Positions 52,288 to 61,389 of a stretch of 64,000 bases of DNA are shown one piece after another (position 1 is the first letter of the stretch; each line of letters starts with the position of its first letter). The translations under genes and the position numbers were made by a program. This stretch comes from Thermococcus sp. JdF3 (lineage in GTDB: Archaea > Methanobacteriota_B > Thermococci > Thermococcales > Thermococcaceae), in contig NZ_SNUK01000006.1 of the NCBI RefSeq assembly GCF_012027495.1, forward strand, positions 62,001-126,000, given 5' to 3'. The notes beneath the pieces are model-generated. The model was not told the DNA's origin and did no database searches. It saw only the letters and a program-made list of their open reading frames with translations.

Positions 52288-52692
52288 ATGATTGAAGTCG
52301 GAGAATACAGGGTTAAGGAGGGCCTCTACTACACGAAGGACCACGAGTGGGTCCAGGTTCTCGATGACGGGACGGTTCTGGTGGGCATAAGCGACTACGC
52401 CCAGAAGGAGCTCGGCGATCTTGCATACGTCGAGCTTCCGGAGACCGGCTCCGAACTCAACAAAGGCGACGTTCTCTGCGAGCTTGAGAGTGTCAAGGCC
52501 GTTTCCGAGGTCTATGCCCCGGTCAGCGGCGAGGTCGTCGAGGTCAACGAGGAGCTCGAGGACAGCCCGGAGCTCATCAACGAGGACCCCTACGAGAACT
52601 GGATAGTCAAGCTCAAGCCGGGCAACCTCGACGAGGAGCTCAAGGAGCTTATGGACGCCAGCGCTTACGCTGAGTACCTTGAGAGCCTCTGA
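52288..52692 (+). CDS. gcvH: Glycine cleavage system H protein
   Basis: A 134-residue H protein of usual length with the lipoylated lysine Lys70 in ELESVKAVSEVYAP and the start YYTKDHEWVQV. It shuttles the methylamine group between the P, T and L proteins, none of which is in the window. GGTGATGTTC sets the internal ATG as start. A TTTAAATC box lies about 40 bases upstream. Confidence 0.95.
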   Translation: MIEVGEYRVKEGLYYTKDHEWVQVLDDGTVLVGISDYAQKELGDLAYVELPETGSELNKGDVLCELESVKAVSEVYAPVSGEVVEVNEELEDSPELINEDPYENWIVKLKPGNLDEELKELMDASAYAEYLESL

Positions 52693-52738
52693 GCAAGGCT
52701 TTAATACTTTTCTACTCTATCCCTTCTGGTGTTGGGTC

Positions 52739-53077
52739 ATGAAGGTTCTCAAGGAGTGGGACGTGAAGGTAAAGCTCGTAAGGACAAAGAGGGGCGCTGT
52801 TCTGCACATGATAGAACTTGAGCCTGGCCATTTCTACCTCGAGCAGAACCCGCTTAAGGATTCAAAGTACGGTGTCGCCTACAGGAAGATAAAGGAGAAC
52901 TTCCCCGAGTTCTACATGTTCTGGGAGATAAAGAACAACCGCTACACCGGCAAGCTCCTTGCCGGGGCGATCTTGGAGAAGAAGGAGATAGACGAGTTCG
53001 TCACCCTGCTCGCTAAGACGGAGGACTTCAAGAAGTTTGAGGAGATCCTCGAGGAAATCGAGGAGATGGAGGAGTAG
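52739..53077 (+). CDS. Protein of unknown function, thermococcal
   Basis: A 112-residue soluble protein with mixed charged composition (KLVRTKRGAVLHMIELEPGH, KENFPEFYMFWEIKNNRYTG) ending in an acidic helix. The longest open frame starts 20 codons earlier in the gcvH tail; I use the ATG at 52739. It has its own TATA-like TTTAATAC about 40 bases upstream. No known domain recognised. Confidence 0.65.
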   Translation: MKVLKEWDVKVKLVRTKRGAVLHMIELEPGHFYLEQNPLKDSKYGVAYRKIKENFPEFYMFWEIKNNRYTGKLLAGAILEKKEIDEFVTLLAKTEDFKKFEEILEEIEEMEE

Positions 53078-53084
53078 TGAGCTC

Positions 53085-53243
53085 AGGCTTTGACCATCAT
53101 CACCGCTGCGCGAGGCGCAGTCTCAGATACCCTAGAGGTCTTCATCGCTCGCCTCGTTCCTCGATTGGGGGCGGAGAGCCCTCTGTTCGTGAGCGACAAT
53201 AACCGCCTAGTTAAATCGCTCACAGAGAGCCCCCCCCACTACC
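53085..53243 (-). ncRNA. Candidate structured non-coding RNA with its own promoter
   Basis: On the minus strand a strong promoter (GAAAGTTATAAAAG, TATA at 53263-53270) is followed about 25 bases on by a region of nested stems: GGGGGC/GCCCCC outer arms (53229-53234 with 53167-53172), a CTCTG/CAGAG part, and a perfect GTGAGCGA/TCGCTCAC stem (53189-53196 with 53216-53223, 19-base loop), then a 6-bp CTGCGC/GCGCAG hairpin (53106-53120). Box-like GCGATGA, CTGA, GTGATGA and CTGA elements near the 3' end recall C/D sRNAs but the spacings are off. Small frames on either strand lack ribosome binding sites. Confidence 0.45.
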
Positions 53244-53295
53244 GCCTATTCCGTCGTCGGGGCTTTTATAACTTTCGTTCTTTTCAGATACCCTA
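53123..53295. repeat. Short direct repeat TCAGATACCCTA
   Basis: Two copies of TCAGATACCCTA lie at 53123-53134 and 53284-53295. On the minus strand both fall at the end of a wider match of about 33 bases beginning CGNGCGNTRAARAC, i.e. a partial duplication shared by the candidate RNA and the adjacent gene relic. Confidence 0.6.
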
Positions 53296-53476
53296 CCCGT
53301 TTTTAGCGCCCGGTGCTCATAGGGATCCCCGACGTTTACTCGCTGTCTGTGCGTGAACCGCAGAAGCTCAGCGAGGTCTGTCACTTCCTTGACCTCGTCT
53401 GTTTTTTGGAATGCGATGAGCTTCACGAACAGTTTACGAGGCCGTCGAGCACTCTGAACACTTCGCGCTCATTCAT
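53220..53476 (-). pseudogene. Frameshifted small gene next to the restriction island
   Basis: A good start (GGTGAAAGT then ATG at 53476, with a TATA-like TTAAACC upstream) begins MNEREVFRVLDGLV and stops after 17 codons. In another frame the coding-like sequence goes on (KLFVKLIAFQKTDEVKEVTD, then LAELLRFTHRQRVNVGDPYE) and ends at 53220. One or two indels near 53430 would restore a protein of about 80 residues. I do not recognise the family; relic status is an inference from the intact signals and broken frame. Confidence 0.45.
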
Positions 53477-53543
53477 ACTTTCACCGGTAATAATAGTGGA
53501 CAAAGGGGTTTAAGACTCGTAATGATGTGACACCGACGAGAAA

Positions 53544-53577
53544 GTTTATATACTCCAATGTGTCTGATATGTGTCTG
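53544..53577 (+). promoter_or_regulatory. Promoter and putative operator of the restriction-modification unit
   Basis: TTTATATAC (53544-53552) is the TATA element. Around the expected start point are two direct copies of ATGTGTCTG (53558-53566 and 53569-53577), 11 bases apart, one helical turn, directly before the ribbon-helix-helix gene. This is the arrangement expected for an RHH autorepressor. Confidence 0.5.
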
Positions 53578-53590
53578 GAGTGTGTGCCCC

Positions 53591-53770
53591 ATGGGTAAGA
53601 GGGTTCAGGTGACATTCACTGATGAGCAATGGGGGATTTTACAAAGGTTTAAGGGGAAGATGGGAGAAAGCGATGCGGATGTCATCCGTAACATCGTCTT
53701 ATCTTGGTTATCGGAGAAATCAATTATGTCCACGATTGTGAAAAGGGAGATTTCGGAGGGTGAAAAATGA
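53591..53770 (+). CDS. Small ribbon-helix-helix (CopG-like) protein
   Basis: A 59-residue protein: a beta strand KRVQVTFTDEQ followed by two helices (WGILQRFKGKM, DADVIRNIVLSWLSEKSIM), the ribbon-helix-helix pattern of small DNA-binding repressors. It overlaps the methyltransferase start by four bases and is therefore the first gene of the R-M transcript; a control-protein role is inferred from that position and from the repeats at the promoter. Codon use is AT-rich, unlike the genome average. Confidence 0.75.
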   Translation: MGKRVQVTFTDEQWGILQRFKGKMGESDADVIRNIVLSWLSEKSIMSTIVKREISEGEK

Positions 53771-54684
53771 AAATTCCAGCTATAAAGACTACACACAAAA
53801 TTATTTTCGGGGATTCAAGGTATATGGATGAAATCGAGGATGAGAGTGTCCATCTTGTTGTAACATCCCCACCTTACCCAATGATTCAAATCTGGGATGA
53901 CCTCTTCAAAAGTCTCGACGACCGCATAAGGGAAAAGTGGGAAGAACTCGAACAAACTACCGATGAGAATGAGAAGGAACGGATCGCATATCAAATCTAT
54001 GAACTGATGCACGAGGTTCTTCTTCCCGTTTGGAAAGAACTGTATAGGGTGCTTATCCCCGGGGGAATTGCCTGCATCAATATTGGTGATGCAACGAGGA
54101 AAGTGAATGGTATCTTCAGGTTGTTCCCGAACCACTCAAAGATTATAGAGCACTTTGAGAAGATTGGTTTCGTCACACTTCCATATATCCTTTGGAAAAA
54201 ACCCACCAACAAACCGAATGCATTCCTCGGTTCTGGTTTTCTTCCGACAAATGCTTATGTAACTCTCGATGTAGAATATATTCTCATATTCAGGAAGGGA
54301 GGCCCAAGAAGGTTTAAACCAAAAGACCCATACCGATATGCAAGTAAATACACGAAGGAAGAGCGAGACAGATGGTTCTCACAGATTTGGAACGACATCA
54401 GGGGAGTTCGTCAGAATCATAGTGCCCTCGCGAGGAGAACGGCGGCCTACCCCGAAGAGATACCCCGCAGGCTTATTAGGATGTTCTCTATCATTGGAGA
54501 TACCGTTCTCGACCCGTTCCTTGGTACGGGAACAACGACAAAGGTCGCCATTGAGCTAAAAAGGAACAGCATTGGGTACGAAATTGACCCCAATCTCGAA
54601 CCTGTGATAAAAGAGAAAATAGGAGCCAACCAGCGCAGGATTGATAGCCCCTTCGAGGTTCGATTCATTCATCGTGGGCAATGA
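53767..54684 (+). CDS. Type II DNA methyltransferase, beta class (probable N4-cytosine, CTAG-type)
   Basis: A 305-residue SAM-dependent DNA methyltransferase. Catalytic motif IV TSPPYPMIQIWDD is N-terminal (residues 33-45) and SAM motif I DPFLGTGTTTKVAIELKRN is C-terminal (from residue 249), the beta-class order. TSPPY points to N4-cytosine (or N6-adenine) methylation, and PMIQIWDD resembles what I recall of the CTAG enzymes M.MjaI and M.MthZI. It is convergent with two nuclease genes. AT-rich codon use marks the whole block as acquired. Sequence specificity is an inference. Confidence 0.85.
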   Translation: MKIPAIKTTHKIIFGDSRYMDEIEDESVHLVVTSPPYPMIQIWDDLFKSLDDRIREKWEELEQTTDENEKERIAYQIYELMHEVLLPVWKELYRVLIPGGIACINIGDATRKVNGIFRLFPNHSKIIEHFEKIGFVTLPYILWKKPTNKPNAFLGSGFLPTNAYVTLDVEYILIFRKGGPRRFKPKDPYRYASKYTKEERDRWFSQIWNDIRGVRQNHSALARRTAAYPEEIPRRLIRMFSIIGDTVLDPFLGTGTTTKVAIELKRNSIGYEIDPNLEPVIKEKIGANQRRIDSPFEVRFIHRGQ

Positions 54685-54691
54685 TCCCCCA

Positions 54692-55795
54692 TCATCTTTT
54701 GTCGAATAACCTGAAACTGAGAGTTGTCCCGCTTCTGGTGTATTTAACGAGGATAATCTCTTCAATTGTTCCGATTGGAGTTATCAGGTCTTCGAATGCC
54801 CTTCTGTTTATAGTGAAATTCTCGGCAACTATAACACCAGTGACTTTGAAATCACTCTGGTCGGCGCCGAAGAACTGGTCGAGATAAGAAGCCCGTACTG
54901 CAAGTTTTTTGAGTTCTTCTCGTAGTGCTGTCCAGTTTAAAGAACCTGCCTTAAGCTCCCATATCCATGGGTTGATAATTCTACCATTTCGTTCGTTCCA
55001 GGTTAAGAGGTCTGCCATTTTTAGATATCCAAGGGGGACTGTATTAAGAACATGACTATGTCTAAATTCAAGGCCGGATATGGTCAATGTCCCTTTGCGG
55101 ATACGATGAACCAACACGGCCTCGAGGTTTTTCTCATAACCATCCTGAAATGTATCAAAGGTCATAGGAGCAAAATTTACGGCGGGGGGCTGTCCAGCGA
55201 TGGGAGTGTCCGGCTGAGAGTAGTTCTCGAACAGGTCAATAATCCTCTCAAAATCTTTGCGGGTTACCCCCTTTATTGTTTTGTTTTTGTCCTCATATCT
55301 AAGCCGTGATGGCAGGCTAGTGATTCTTCCACGGACTATATCATTGAACAGTGGATCCATCGGCATCTCTTTGAAATATAACTCATCGACGGGGATTATA
55401 GGTATCCACCACACAAAATTTCCCGAATTTACAGTGGTAGTCACCGTGCTCCAGTTGTTGTTCCAAGTACTTGTGTTGACATTTTGTCCATCGAAGAGAT
55501 GCGAAAGGCCTGCATCGACAACAGGGTCTCCGTTAACCTCAAACACTCCAGTGATAGAACCCTTGGTATGAAGAAGGATGTAATCCCTCTCTCTCACCCG
55601 CGCAAGATCGGCGAGAATATCCCAATTCATTTTGACAGAATTTCCCACCCATTTTTTAAGGTGGGTTTCCTCACTCTCCCCCCTGCGCTTTGGTTCTCTT
55701 GTAAGCACAGGTCGTATTCCTACGAGTCCATCCTGTATGAATTGTGTCCTTATCTCATCCGAGTCGCAGGTTATGATATGATACTGCCTGCCCAT
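54692..55795 (-). CDS. PD-(D/E)XK nuclease-like protein with possible PUA/EVE-like N-terminus
   Basis: A 367-residue protein. The N-terminal 120 residues (QYHIITCDSDEIRTQFIQDG, then RVRERDYILLHTKGSITGVF) look like a PUA/EVE-type reader fold. The C-terminal part has a PD-(D/E)XK-type arrangement: conserved acid in YEKNLEAVLVHRI, LKMADLLTW and the E-X-K in PWIWELKAG, similar in layout to NucS/DUF91 nucleases. It could be a modification-sensing nuclease or the partner of the restriction enzyme. Starts four bases after the upstream gene's stop region with GGGGTGAGC, so likely co-transcribed with it. Not recognised as a named family. Confidence 0.6.
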   Translation of the reverse strand: MGRQYHIITCDSDEIRTQFIQDGLVGIRPVLTREPKRRGESEETHLKKWVGNSVKMNWDILADLARVRERDYILLHTKGSITGVFEVNGDPVVDAGLSHLFDGQNVNTSTWNNNWSTVTTTVNSGNFVWWIPIIPVDELYFKEMPMDPLFNDIVRGRITSLPSRLRYEDKNKTIKGVTRKDFERIIDLFENYSQPDTPIAGQPPAVNFAPMTFDTFQDGYEKNLEAVLVHRIRKGTLTISGLEFRHSHVLNTVPLGYLKMADLLTWNERNGRIINPWIWELKAGSLNWTALREELKKLAVRASYLDQFFGADQSDFKVTGVIVAENFTINRRAFEDLITPIGTIEEIILVKYTRSGTTLSFRLFDKR

Positions 55796-55808
55796 TTTGC
55801 TCACCCCT

Positions 55809-56486
55809 TTAGAGAAAGCTCTCCACTAATCTCGCAAATTCGGAGTAATCTATTTTCAAACCGGTTTTGGTCTTCTCATAATAGATGATCGGTGCCTCTA
55901 TATTTTCTTTCAGATGTTTCTCCTGTTTGTAGGTTACACCCTTTATCGAAACCGGGAACTCTCTCCCATTGATCATGATAAATCCATCGATGCCTTTTGA
56001 TTCCTCTTCAGGAGAGGATAATCTATAACTCATAGAATCCCCCGCGAAAATTTCAGCAAGCTTGCTAAGGATTGGTCTCTGAACCATAAGTCCCCAGAAA
56101 GTCTTCTTTAGTATCAAATCTTCTACCCACTCACGAATGGTGACTTCGTCTATACTTTCCAAGACTTTCCGCATTTCTTCAATTTTCTTTTCAATCCGTT
56201 TGACGGCTCTGTCGATGGCTTCCTCTCCAGTGACTCCTGGGATAACTTCCTTTGAAAGGTAGAAGTTCTCCCAGTTGTCAAAAGTCCATTTGTTCTTTGG
56301 GTATTCCTTTTGGAACTCTTTTATGAGTTCGGACATTTGGCCCACAGCGCGCGGTCTTGTTGCTTGGGCGAAGTTGTTCGCCAAATTTATTAGGGGAGAA
56401 ACATACTTTTCAAATTCCGTTTCTGGGACATCCAGAACCCTCATCAATTCCTCTCGTTTAATAACAACTTCATAGGCTTTGGGCAC
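55809..56486 (-). CDS. Type II restriction endonuclease, MjaI-like
   Basis: A 225-residue protein with a PD-(D/E)XK-type core at the C-terminus: SSPEEESKGIDGFIMINGRE followed by FPVSIKG (acid, then S-I-K). Length, overall helical N-terminal half and the pairing with a TSPPYPM methyltransferase fit the RE_MjaI family (recognition CTAG). GTG at 56486 has GGTGAT five bases upstream. It is transcribed opposite to the methyltransferase, so nuclease and protective methylase come from separate promoters. Family assignment is from memory of motifs. Confidence 0.6.
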   Translation of the reverse strand: MPKAYEVVIKREELMRVLDVPETEFEKYVSPLINLANNFAQATRPRAVGQMSELIKEFQKEYPKNKWTFDNWENFYLSKEVIPGVTGEEAIDRAVKRIEKKIEEMRKVLESIDEVTIREWVEDLILKKTFWGLMVQRPILSKLAEIFAGDSMSYRLSSPEEESKGIDGFIMINGREFPVSIKGVTYKQEKHLKENIEAPIIYYEKTKTGLKIDYSEFARLVESFL

Positions 56487-56547
56487 GACCATCACCAGTG
56501 AAATTCTCGTTACACAGACTCATAAAGTTGACGACACGAGGGTTTTG

Positions 56548-56694
56548 TACCGGGAGTTCAAGGCATGGGAGGTTCTTGGTATTCGCGTGGCCGCAACGAC
56601 GGGCGACTACGACTCGACCGATGAGTGGCTCGGAAGGTACGACATAATCATCGCCACCTCCGAGAAGTTCGACTCACTCCTGAGGCACGGCTCG
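56548..56694 (+). pseudogene. Fragment of Hel308 DNA helicase
   Basis: Forty-nine codons read YREFKAWEVLGIRVAATTGD and go on YDSTDEWLGRYDIIIATSEK-FDSLLRHGS without interruption. This is the motif Ia/Ib region of archaeal Hel308 (Ski2-like) helicase, nearly unchanged. Both flanks lack any further helicase sequence: homology breaks off sharply on each side. It lies between the restriction block and the second ATPase and looks like a duplicated or captured fragment. Confidence 0.7.
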
Positions 56695-56782
56695 GCCAGT
56701 ATGCCCCTCATCACGGGTCAGCTACCGTTAGGCTCGTCATCGCCGTACTGTCCTCCACCCTCACCTGATAAACTTCACGAAA

Positions 56783-56827
56783 CCCTTATAACTTCTGCCC
56801 CGGTAGTTAACTACTGGGGTGGTAGTT
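56783..56827 (+). promoter_or_regulatory. Promoter and palindromes before the second ATPase
   Basis: CCCTTATAAC (56783-56792) is the TATA element. Between it and the start codon are the perfect palindrome GTAGTTAACTAC (56803-56814) and the interleaved AACTAC-N7-GTAGTT (56809-56827). Positions relative to TATA box and start are the same as in the other ATPase gene although the sequences differ. Confidence 0.6.
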
Positions 56828-57922
56828 GTGTACTTTGACACCCGGCCGAAGAGAAGGCGGGAGGACCTGTACGACAGGGAAGAGGAGCTTGCGGAGTTCG
56901 AGCGCTCAATCAGGTCCGGAAACCCCCTCACCGTAATAACCGGCATAAGGAGGCTTGGGAAAACGTCCCTTCTCGTGGTGGGCCTGAACGAGCTCGCGGT
57001 TCCGTACGTTCTCGTGGATTTCAGGGGGGTAAACCCGAACTCCCGAATGGACGTTTACCGGAGGATAGAGAGCTCGGTCAATGCCTTCCTTCGCGAAAAC
57101 CGCGACCTCTGGGAGGAGCTCAGGAGAGACCTCAAGAACATAACGGGCCTCAGGGTTCTGAGCTTCGGGGTGAGCTTCTCCTGGAAGGACGAGAGAACCG
57201 ACCTCATAGCGCTCTTCCGGGAACTGGAAAAATACGACGTCGTCCTGGCCTTCGATGAGGTTCAGTACCTCCGGGGGCCGGTGGGGAGTGAATTCGCGGG
57301 CATCGTGGCCCACCTCTACGATTACTCCGACCTCAGAATGGTTATGACGGGTTCAGAGGTGGGCCTGCTCCACGATTACCTGGGCCTCGACGACCCGAGG
57401 GCCCCCCTTTACGGCAGGTACTTCCATGAGATTTCCCTTCACAGGTTCTCACCGGAGCAGAGCAGGGAGTTCCTCAGGATAGGCTTTGAACAGGTCGGTT
57501 TGAATCCCCCCGGAGAGCTCATAGACCTTGCCGTGGAGAGGCTCGACGGCATAGTGGGGTGGCTCGTTCTCTTTGGTAGGAAGGCAATGGAAAAGGGGCT
57601 CACCGAGAACCTCGTAGATGATGTTTTCGAGGAGGCAAGGGCCCTCGCCATGGAGGAGTTCGAGAACTTCCTTTCGAAGAGACCCGCCGCTAGAAAACGG
57701 TACGTCGAGATAATGAGGGCCGTTGCCAGCGGCAGGAGAACGTGGGAGGAGATAAAGGAACACCTTGAGATGAAGGAAGGCAGGAGCGTAGCCGACAGCG
57801 TGCTGGCAAGGCTTCTCAAGGCCCTTGTTGACTCCTCGTTCCTTGAGAAGAAGCGCGAGGGAAGAAACGTCCGCTATAGCATTCCCGACCCGATACTCGA
57901 GGAGTGCTTCAAGGAAAAATGA
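56828..57922 (+). CDS. Archaeal ATPase (ATP_2/STAND-like), paralog of the gene at 31322
   Basis: A 364-residue P-loop ATPase: Walker A variant ITGIRRLGKTSLLVVGL, Walker B VVLAFDEVQYLR, sensor MTGSEVGLLHDYLGLDDPRA, and a C-terminal winged helix (TWEEIKEHLEMKEGRSVADS). By alignment with the paralog (MLFDLQPKTRRED against MYFDTRPKRRRED) I place the start at GTG 56828, directly after a palindrome. Such ATPases are solitary and of unknown function. GC content here is back to the genome average, so the R-M island ends before it. Confidence 0.85.
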   Translation: MYFDTRPKRRREDLYDREEELAEFERSIRSGNPLTVITGIRRLGKTSLLVVGLNELAVPYVLVDFRGVNPNSRMDVYRRIESSVNAFLRENRDLWEELRRDLKNITGLRVLSFGVSFSWKDERTDLIALFRELEKYDVVLAFDEVQYLRGPVGSEFAGIVAHLYDYSDLRMVMTGSEVGLLHDYLGLDDPRAPLYGRYFHEISLHRFSPEQSREFLRIGFEQVGLNPPGELIDLAVERLDGIVGWLVLFGRKAMEKGLTENLVDDVFEEARALAMEEFENFLSKRPAARKRYVEIMRAVASGRRTWEEIKEHLEMKEGRSVADSVLARLLKALVDSSFLEKKREGRNVRYSIPDPILEECFKEK

Positions 57923-57931
57923 ATGAAAGGG

Positions 57932-60249
<2,318 letters not shown>

Positions 60250-60416
60250 AATGAACACCTCCGTACACAGGTTCAAACTTGGTCATCTAAAGGTTTGCAA
60301 CCTGTGGTGTTTATAAAGATGTTGTTAACCAAAGGTTTGCTGAGCGGAAGAATCCTCGAGCGTGCTGGGAAAAGATTAAAAAACGTTCGCAAAAAGGGCT
60401 GTTGGGGGGTAACGCT

Positions 60417-60641
60417 ATGAAGCGTCTCGTTTATTATGCATCAACACTGCTGGCGGCGGTCGCCCTCTTCTGGCCGGTGATCTACGGCAGCGTTCCGGCC
60501 CTGAGGGTGCTCCCAGGGAACCCCGTGGTTCAGGGTATCGTGGGGCTCGTGCTCTTTGGAGGACTCGCCTACATGACTTTCGACGAGACCGCAGAAGAGA
60601 CCGGCGGGATTGGAGAAAAGGGAGAGCTCACAGCTTCCTGA
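60417..60641 (+). CDS. Small membrane protein, unknown
   Basis: A 74-residue protein with two predicted helices (about residues 3-20 and 34-54; VYYASTLLAAVALFWPVIYG, then GIVGLVLFGGLAYMTF) and an acidic tail EETGGIGEKGE. GGGGGGTAACGCT precedes the ATG and a TTAAAAAACG-like box lies about 40 bases upstream. The end overlaps the convergent trmI by 14 bases. Not recognised. Confidence 0.6.
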   Translation: MKRLVYYASTLLAAVALFWPVIYGSVPALRVLPGNPVVQGIVGLVLFGGLAYMTFDETAEETGGIGEKGELTAS

Positions 60642-61389
60642 TGAATGTTATGTATCCCGTATGGGCCAGCATGGTCGTCTTCGGCCGCATGCACTCCTTC
60701 TTTACCTCCTGCTCCCTGACGAGGACCTCGACGACCCTCGGTTTGTAGAAGTGCTCCCTGTACTCCTGAAACGCCTGGAAGAATCTGTGGACCTGGTTCA
60801 TGCACGGGGTGTACGCCACGAAGTAGCCGCCGGGTCTGAGAACCTCAACGGCGTGAGGGAGGACATTCTCTGGCTGGGGCAGGTCGAGGACTATGTGGTC
60901 GGCGTACTCTTCATCTATGCCCTCGTAGATGTTCTTGAGCTTTATGGTTACCCTGTCCGAGAATCCAGCCAGCTCGATGTTCTTCTGGGCTATCCTGGCG
61001 AAGTCCTCGCGGCGTTCGTAGCTGATAACCCTTCCGTTTGGCCCGACGGCGTTGGCGAGGAATATCGTGAGCGCGCCGCTCCCGACGCCCGCCTCTATCA
61101 CCGTGTCGCCGGGCGAGATCCCCGCGTAGGCGAGTATTATCCCGGCGTCCTTGGGGTGGACTATCTGCGGTCCGCGCTTCATCTTGGCTATTATGTCGTT
61201 TATGTCCGGTTTGAGGACCCTGAACTCCTCGTTTCGGTGGCTGACTATCGTCTCGCCGTACTCCTTTCCGATGAGCTCGCCGAGCTTGAGTATTCCCAGA
61301 TCGGTGTGGAACTCCCTCTCCGATACCGTCACCAGGTAGCGCTTGCCCCTCCTATCGATGAGCAGAACCTTATCCCCTTCCCTGATCAA
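60628..61389 (-). CDS. trmI: tRNA (adenine-N1)-methyltransferase TrmI
   Basis: A 253-residue enzyme very similar to P. abyssi TrmI, which makes m1A at tRNA positions 57 and 58. SAM motif is VIEAGVGSGALTIFLANAVG; the motif X and catalytic stretch LDLPQPENVLPHAVEVLRPG and the late CMRPKTTMLAHTGYITF are intact. TTG at 61389 (MIREGDKV) is favoured: GGTGG is properly spaced and it aligns with the Pyrococcus start. Its start overlaps the upstream DUF257-like gene by 20 bases. Confidence 0.93.
   Translation of the reverse strand: MIREGDKVLLIDRRGKRYLVTVSEREFHTDLGILKLGELIGKEYGETIVSHRNEEFRVLKPDINDIIAKMKRGPQIVHPKDAGIILAYAGISPGDTVIEAGVGSGALTIFLANAVGPNGRVISYERREDFARIAQKNIELAGFSDRVTIKLKNIYEGIDEEYADHIVLDLPQPENVLPHAVEVLRPGGYFVAYTPCMNQVHRFFQAFQEYREHFYKPRVVEVLVREQEVKKECMRPKTTMLAHTGYITFIRKL

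Noticed and set aside
53085-53160. Canonical C/D box sRNA on the minus strand
   Set aside because: Box-like GCGATGA, CTGA, GTGATGA and CTGA are present, but the C box has a mismatch and guide spacings of 15 and 10 bases with a 19-base inner spacer do not fit archaeal C/D sRNAs. Kept only as a note inside the structured-RNA finding.
53090-53356. An 88-codon plus-strand frame in the gap before the R-M unit
   Set aside because: No ribosome binding site or promoter on this strand; it runs through the inverted repeats of the candidate RNA. I treat the region as non-coding, though I recall similar short frames being annotated in relatives.
56479-56838. A 119-codon plus-strand gene covering the Hel308 fragment
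   Set aside because: Only 49 codons match a protein family; the codons before and after do not resemble the helicase, and the frame end runs into the promoter of the second ATPase, so it is a relic, not a gene.
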